DNA of 8,422 nucleotides, from contig NZ_JAJCIC010000073.1 of assembly GCF_020554865.1 (NCBI RefSeq), positions 1-8,422 of the forward strand, read 5' to 3'. Position 1 is the first letter of the stretch. The number at the start of each line of letters is the position of its first letter. Below the pieces are notes generated by a model that was not told the origin of the DNA, searched no databases, and was given only the letters and a program-made list of their open reading frames with translations. Positions 5,896 through 8,422 of this stretch are shown here, piece by piece. This DNA comes from Lacrimispora sp. 210928-DFI.3.58 (GTDB taxonomy: Bacteria; Bacillota; Clostridia; Lachnospirales; Lachnospiraceae). The translations under genes were made by a program, and so were the position numbers.

Positions 5896-6108
5896 ATGGA
5901 TATTGAAATAACCTATCATATCAGAGAAGTCCGGGAAGAAAGGAATATGTCGCTTCGCGAACTCTCCGAAAAATCCGGGGTTAGCAAATCCGCAATAAAT
6001 TTTATCGAAAACGGTCAGCGGGAACCCACTTTACGTACCCTGTGTCTCCTTTCCCTGGCACTGGACGTATCCCCATCCAGACTGTTTTCGGTGAAGAAAA
6101 AGCAATAA
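5896..6108 (+). CDS. Small XRE-family HTH regulator
   Basis: This 70-residue protein is almost entirely one Cro/CI-type helix-turn-helix domain (about residues 6-65); the HTH core is SLRELSEKSGVSKSAINFIENG at about 19-40, shown here only by position and pattern. There is no sensor, peptidase or dimerisation domain. The ATG at 5896 follows GAGGTG (5885-5890) with 5-nt spacing. It lies under a near-consensus promoter with two LexA-type boxes and a third palindrome, so it is probably silent until DNA damage or loss of the phage repressor. It could be a Cro-like repressor, an antirepressor of the CI-like protein, or a regulator of the Ltp gene. The family is clear, the target is not. Confidence 0.88.
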   Translation: MDIEITYHIREVREERNMSLRELSEKSGVSKSAINFIENGQREPTLRTLCLLSLALDVSPSRLFSVKKKQ

Positions 6109-6160
6109 CCCCGAAGTTTGTCCACCATAGTGGACAAATTTACATATTGTGGGGATTTTT
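6109..6160 (+). terminator. Probable terminator after the small XRE gene
   Basis: Immediately after the stop codon, TTTGTCCAC (6117-6125) pairs perfectly with GTGGACAAA (6130-6138) around a CATA loop. An outer CCCC (6109-6112) can pair with GGGG (6151-6154), which is followed by A and five T. The inner palindrome could also be a protein-binding site. Confidence 0.6.
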
Positions 6161-6228
6161 CAATAGCCGGCACGTTGTAATAATAGTATGGTCGTTTAAG
6201 TAGCTATAGGGAAAGGGTGGTACATATT

Positions 6229-6336
6229 ATGAGCAATGAAGAATTAATATCCGCAATAATAAGCATGTTAGAAAGAATCACGGACAATCATTCACTAAAA
6301 ATCATATACCACTTTGTGAAAGGAAAATTGGGCTAG
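6229..6336 (+). CDS. Small protein (35 aa), unknown function
   Basis: ATG at 6229 follows AAAGGGTGG (6212-6220) with 8-nt spacing; the stop TAG is at 6334-6336. The 35 residues are charged and amphipathic and read as two helices, with ISMLERITDNHSLKIIYHFV as the core. Small free-standing proteins of this look are common beside XRE genes in Firmicute prophages, from memory rather than a search. The frame ends inside a strong terminator stem and faces the CI-like gene tail to tail. The pattern of a leucine, an acidic turn, then a hydrophobic helix resembles the C-terminal tail of that repressor, so a partner role is possible. I see no convincing promoter in the 120-bp gap before it; read-through from the XRE gene is possible. 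Confidence 0.65.
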   Translation: MSNEELISAIISMLERITDNHSLKIIYHFVKGKLG

Positions 6337-6357
6337 GGTAAAACCTAGTCCTTTTTT
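6330..6357. terminator. Shared terminator between 35-aa gene and CI-like gene
   Basis: GGGCTAGG (6330-6337) pairs with CCTAGTCC (6344-6351), one G-U pair, around GTAAAA, followed by six T (6352-6357) on the plus strand. On the minus strand the hairpin is followed by AATTTT. The stop codons of both convergent genes (6334-6336 and 6345-6347) lie in the stem. Confidence 0.85.
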
Positions 6358-6722
6358 CTATTTTCAATGAGAAGTCTTGCAATCTTCTCTAATACTTCCC
6401 AGTCGCTTTCATCCAGCTTAGTAAGGACGTGGGCAAACTCTGGAACAAATTTATTACCGTAATCAGATCGAGTTATTTTAGAGGCCCATGCTGCGATTTC
6501 TTCGTCACGATCCAATTCTATAAACATTTCTCCTTTTCCAGCACGGAGCCACATCTCATTAATATTAAATTCTGAACAAATTAATTTAATGGTTTGTTCG
6601 GACGGGCTATTCTCACCAGTTTCCAGTTTGGATACAGAAGATTTTGTTATGCCTATACGTTTTCCAAATTCTTCTTGACTTAGCTCTAATCTCTTTCGTA
6701 AATTTTTAAGTCGCTCATTCAC
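6345..6722 (-). CDS. CI-like XRE repressor of the lysogeny switch
   Basis: This 125-residue regulator has an N-terminal HTH of the Cro/CI type (about 1-62, including SQEEFGKRIGITKSSVSKLE at about 15-34), a WLRAGKGEMF linker near 56-65 and a helical C-terminal tail (about 90-122) likely to serve in oligomerisation. It has no S24/LexA peptidase domain, so RecA-driven self-cleavage is not expected. I chose GTG at 6722: the ribosome site GAGGGGGTG lies 6 nt before it and the protein then begins MNERLKNLRK. The upstream GTG at 6731 would sit on that ribosome site. It is divergent from the early genes at 6854, the usual place of a phage master repressor, and operator-like repeats lie between them. 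It would hold the early promoter off in the lysogen. Confidence 0.87.
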   Translation of the reverse strand: MNERLKNLRKRLELSQEEFGKRIGITKSSVSKLETGENSPSEQTIKLICSEFNINEMWLRAGKGEMFIELDRDEEIAAWASKITRSDYGNKFVPEFAHVLTKLDESDWEVLEKIARLLIENRKKD

Positions 6723-6755
6723 CGTTAACACCCCCTCACTTATTTTTATAACTTG

Positions 6756-6784
6756 ATAGTATCACAAAAAGTATCTTAAGTCAA
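6756..6784 (-). promoter_or_regulatory. Promoter of the CI-like repressor
   Basis: On the minus strand TTGACT (6784-6779) is followed after 17 bp by TACTAT (6761-6756) with an upstream TGA. Its -10 is covered by the palindrome TGATAGTATCA, which suggests autoregulation. Confidence 0.75.
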
Positions 6785-6794
6785 CAGAAAAGTA

Positions 6795-6823
6795 TTGACA
6801 AAATATCTTTAAGGGACTATTAT
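6795..6823 (+). promoter_or_regulatory. Early (PR-like) promoter
   Basis: TTGACA (6795-6800) is followed after 17 bp by TATTAT (6818-6823), close to consensus. It drives the genes at 6854 and 7050. The two divergent -35 elements are only 10 bp apart, so polymerase or repressor at one promoter should affect the other. Confidence 0.88.
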
Positions 6824-6853
6824 GTAGATGTAAGATACGAGGAGGTGATAAAA

Positions 6854-7033
6854 ATGGCGCTCAATGAAAACGAAAAAAGAATAATTAACACGTTTGAAGA
6901 AATCCTTCCCTTACTGACAGAAGAGGAGAAACAAAAGCTCCTGGCGTTTGGGCAAGGAATGGCATTTAAGGCGTGTCCACAAAGTTTGAAAGGCCTTTTG
7001 TGTTTCAATTCAGAATGCAAAGAGACAGGATAA
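6854..7033 (+). CDS. First early gene, small protein of 59 aa
   Basis: ATG at 6854 follows AGGAGG (6840-6845) with 8-nt spacing; an in-frame GTG at 6845 overlaps the ribosome site and is rejected. The protein has a helical, charged N-terminal part with FEEILPLLTEEEKQKLLAFG at about 13-32 and a cysteine-containing tail (ACPQ..., LCFNSEC). I do not recognise a domain; it lacks a clear HTH. Its position, first behind the early promoter and divergent from the CI-like gene, is where a Cro protein would stand. The middle helix pattern resembles the C-terminal tail of the CI-like protein, so it could bind that repressor instead of DNA. The next gene starts 16 bp later, so the two form an operon. Confidence 0.75.
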   Translation: MALNENEKRIINTFEEILPLLTEEEKQKLLAFGQGMAFKACPQSLKGLLCFNSECKETG

Positions 7034-7049
7034 GAAGAAAGGCAGGAAG

Positions 7050-7211
7050 ATGATAAAAACAATTATGGTGGCAGCAGTCACGGCCCTGGTCGTTTCTGCG
7101 ATTTATGGTAAAGTATCAGCCGTCCATACATTTAATGTAATAGACGGCTATGTAAAAGATTTATTTGAGTTGTTGAGACAATCAATTAGGAATGCAAGTA
7201 TTGACAAATGA
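7050..7211 (+). CDS. Small membrane or exported protein (53 aa)
   Basis: ATG at 7050 follows the purine-rich AGAAAGGCAGGAAG; stop TGA is at 7209-7211. Residues 1-24 (MIKTIMVAAVTALVVSA and on) form a hydrophobic segment after a Lys, like a signal peptide or single membrane anchor with a possible cleavage after VSA. The remaining 28 residues are amphipathic (VKDLFELLRQSIRNASIDK). I recognise no family. It is second in the early operon behind the 59-aa gene, and its last 30 bp overlap the tail of the Abi-alpha gene on the other strand. The frame contains a 7-bp hairpin (7118-7149). Early expression and membrane location would fit a host-modifying role, but that is a guess. Confidence 0.6.
   Translation: MIKTIMVAAVTALVVSAIYGKVSAVHTFNVIDGYVKDLFELLRQSIRNASIDK
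7118..7149. other. Hairpin inside the 53-aa gene
   Basis: AGCCGTC (7118-7124) pairs with GACGGCT (7143-7149), with an inner TACA/TGTA pairing. No real T run follows in either direction. It lies 33 bp beyond the Abi-alpha stop codon, so it may be that gene's 3' end. Confidence 0.35.
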
Positions 7212-7970
7212 ACAACCCAATGGTGTAAGGCAAACCCGCTGTTTATGAAGTTTAATTATAAAATCGGGGTGTTGTTGTTGATATGTTTTGAATTGCTCAT
7301 GTTCCTCAAAGGGTTTGTAATATTCTGGATTTCCATAATAGGCATTTGGAGGAATGTTAATGAGTCCTGCCCGTATTAATGAAGAAATGGACAGTGAACA
7401 TGAGAATACCGATTCATCAGGACACTCGAGAAAAACATTCTCCAACAATGTATAGTAGCCAAGTTCTCCCTTTTTTGACATACCATATTTACAGATTGGA
7501 AAACCATCGCTGGGACCGTATTTAAATGTGTGAATTATTTTGGCGTCAAGTGCAGACATTTGTTTAATTATTTCAGCAAAAGAAGGATGAACCTGATTGC
7601 GTTTAGTTTTATCCATGGAACTGGATATTAATGTAGCAAACATCTGACGAAGCTCTGGTTCACTTATGCAGTATTTAGAATTTTCTAGGGCTTGAGCAGT
7701 TATTTGAATAGATGGCTCTGCTTTATTTTCATCCGGGATTTCAGAAAGGGATTGTACTAATTCCGAACGAAATAATTCTAGATCTTTTGCAAATTGTAAA
7801 CGACGTTTATCAGCTAGATGTGATAATCCGCCGAACACCAGAAACCAAATATCACTTAAAGTTTCGCCGACACTTTTACTGGGTTTATCTGTAAGGTTTT
7901 GAAAAGCTTTATCAACAGAGACAGGGAAATCAGGAAAACCGATAATACTAAATTTTGTTTTTTCAGACAT
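7182..7970 (-). CDS. Abi-alpha / DUF4393 family protein, putative phage-defence gene
   Basis: This 262-residue protein resembles the Abi-alpha (DUF4393) family, linked by its Pfam name to abortive phage infection; the mechanism is not known to me. The family-like part begins near 30 (KPSKSVGETLSDIWFLVFGG) and is mostly helical, with the conserved-looking ISEPELRQMFATLISSSMD at 102-120 and VHPSFAEIIKQMSALDAKII at 127-146. The C-terminal part ends with LTPLGCSFVNTC (248-259). Assignment is by eye. ATG at 7970 has a modest site (GAAAGAGG) on the minus strand, and a probable own promoter lies at 8019-8047. It stands alone against the direction of the early genes around it, the mark of a lysogenic-conversion (moron) gene expressed in the prophage state. 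It converges on the 53-aa gene with a 30-bp overlap. Confidence 0.78.
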   Translation of the reverse strand: MSEKTKFSIIGFPDFPVSVDKAFQNLTDKPSKSVGETLSDIWFLVFGGLSHLADKRRLQFAKDLELFRSELVQSLSEIPDENKAEPSIQITAQALENSKYCISEPELRQMFATLISSSMDKTKRNQVHPSFAEIIKQMSALDAKIIHTFKYGPSDGFPICKYGMSKKGELGYYTLLENVFLECPDESVFSCSLSISSLIRAGLINIPPNAYYGNPEYYKPFEEHEQFKTYQQQHPDFIIKLHKQRVCLTPLGCSFVNTCIPN

Positions 7971-8018
7971 AAAACAAAGCCTCTTTCTTTTTTACTTAGC
8001 GCAAACGCTTGTAATTAC

Positions 8019-8047
8019 AGTATAAGAGGGAGGGGAGTAAAAAGCAA
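8019..8047 (-). promoter_or_regulatory. Probable promoter of the Abi-alpha gene
   Basis: On the minus strand TTGCTT (8047-8042) is followed after 17 bp by TATACT (8024-8019). The leader would be about 40 nt. A small dyad AGCG-CAAA-CGCT (7998-8009) lies in the leader and could be a regulator site. Confidence 0.5.
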
Positions 8048-8071
8048 GCAACAAGTACAAACCGTACCACA

Positions 8072-8077
8072 TACAAT
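8072..8077 (+). promoter_or_regulatory. Weak -10 candidate before the 51-aa gene
   Basis: TACAAT matches five of six -10 bases, but no -35 stands at the right distance. GTAC-AAACC-GTAC (8055-8067) lies just before it and may bind an activator. Read-through from the early promoter at 6795 is the alternative. Confidence 0.2.
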
Positions 8078-8098
8078 CTATCAGAGAGGGGTGGTGAT

Positions 8099-8254
8099 AT
8101 GAAGGTCAGAGAAATGCAGATAGGAAACTGTACGGTAGAATTTCATAATGACTACATTGTAAAGACAGAAGAGGAACGCCAGGCGATTTTGAAGCATCTA
8201 TCCATCATTGTATCAAGCAGCCTGGCCCAAAAAGAAAAAATGGAGACCGCCTAA
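8099..8254 (+). CDS. Small early phage protein (51 aa)
   Basis: ATG at 8099 follows AGAGAGGGGTGGTG (8083-8096); stop TAA is at 8252-8254. The protein begins MKVREMQIGNCTVEFHNDYI, which looks like a short beta hairpin, followed by a helix rich in Glu and Lys. I recall similar small proteins in the early regions of clostridial phages and conjugative elements, but know no function for them. It is 43 bp upstream of the next start, so both are probably one transcript. A GC hairpin, CCGCC-TAAG-GGCGG (8247-8260), has the stop codon in its loop and no T run, so it is not a terminator. Confidence 0.75.
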   Translation: MKVREMQIGNCTVEFHNDYIVKTEEERQAILKHLSIIVSSSLAQKEKMETA

Positions 8255-8297
8255 GGGCGGCCATGGTGGACAAGCAGTAGAAAGGAGGCACACCCCA

Positions 8298-8422
8298 ATG
8301 ATAGAAGTAACAACTGATCCCAGCTACGAAGAGCTGGAAGAGAAATGCAGGCAGCTCAAAGGCCGCCTAAAGGAGGCCCGGCTGTCCTGCAGGATGTCCT
8401 GGAGCCTTGCCCTGGTATGCAT
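8298..8422 (+). CDS. Partial gene, N-terminus of a coiled-coil protein
   Basis: ATG at 8298 follows AAGGAGG (8282-8288) with 9-nt spacing, and the frame stays open to the window edge (41 codons). The visible part begins MIEVTTDPSYEELEEKCRQL and is rich in Glu, Lys, Arg and Leu with heptad-like spacing, indicating a coiled coil or long helix. It belongs with the preceding 51-aa gene in the early operon. The visible residues are too few to assign a family. Confidence 0.7.
   Translation, partial: MIEVTTDPSYEELEEKCRQLKGRLKEARLSCRMSWSLALVC

Larger units (their letters stand above)
6753..6838. promoter_or_regulatory. Operator cluster of the lysogeny switch
   Basis: TGATAGTATCA (6754-6764) is a perfect palindrome on the -10 of the CI-like gene. 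The half-site GTATCTT recurs at 6771-6777 next to its -35, TATCTTTAAG at 6804-6813 lies in the spacer of the early promoter, and AAGATAC at 6832-6838 lies just downstream of its start. Centres are about 12, 32 and 35 bp apart. This is the layout of a multi-operator phage switch, with sites on both promoters. Confidence 0.65.

Noticed and set aside
6214..6223. AGGGTGGTAC resembles the core of a T-box antiterminator.
   Set aside because: The match stops after ten bases, there is no specifier stem or terminator, and it serves as ribosome site of the 35-aa gene.
6118..8273. 11-base match between one arm of the hairpin at 6117-6138 (minus strand) and 8263-8273.
   Set aside because: Matches of this length are expected by chance in 8.4 kb, and the second copy is not palindromic.
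1..8422. CRISPR array, tRNA, rRNA or insertion sequence.
   Set aside because: I saw no regularly spaced repeats, no tRNA-like fold, and no transposase; the only recombinase is the serine integrase.

Overview
The window looks like a chromosome of a Lachnospiraceae-type Clostridium (inference from gene content, strong AGGAGG ribosome sites and protein style) with a temperate phage or phage-like element integrated behind a methionine transport operon. Bases 1-3260 are GC-richer host DNA; from about 3261 to the right edge the DNA is AT-richer, with the gene order of a siphophage lysogeny module. The right end of the element lies outside the window.

Host part: a strong promoter (84-112) makes a leader RNA that encodes a 38-residue peptide with 11 methionines and 4 cysteines (182-298). 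It is followed by a textbook intrinsic terminator (336-370) and then metN, metI and metQ, the ATPase, permease and lipoprotein of a D/L-methionine ABC importer. This layout indicates translation-coupled attenuation of methionine uptake rather than an S-box or T-box. A 12-bp-stem terminator closes the operon at 3212-3260.

Element part: a large serine recombinase (3316-4881, minus) sits at the edge, then an Ltp-like superinfection-exclusion lipoprotein with three 50-residue repeats (5082-5741, minus). A 70-residue XRE regulator (5896-6108, plus) follows; its promoter carries two GAAC-N4-GTTC sites that match the Gram-positive LexA box. Next come a 35-residue small protein (6229-6336, plus), a CI-like XRE repressor without a peptidase domain (6345-6722, minus), and a divergent early promoter with two small genes (6854-7033 and 7050-7211). 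An Abi-alpha/DUF4393 protein (7182-7970, minus) lies among the early genes, followed by a 51-residue early protein and a coiled-coil protein cut off by the window.

How it may work together (inference): the CI-like repressor controls the switch at 6750-6840. The same palindromic core, GATAGTATC/GATACTATC, occurs at the CI promoter and just before the ribosome site of the LexA-box-controlled XRE gene, linking the two regulators. Because CI cannot self-cleave, DNA damage could reach the switch through LexA acting on the small XRE gene. The Ltp lipoprotein and the Abi-alpha protein would protect the lysogen from other phages. The int-ltp gap also holds two face-to-face promoters on one perfect dyad, one of which would make an ~85-nt RNA.
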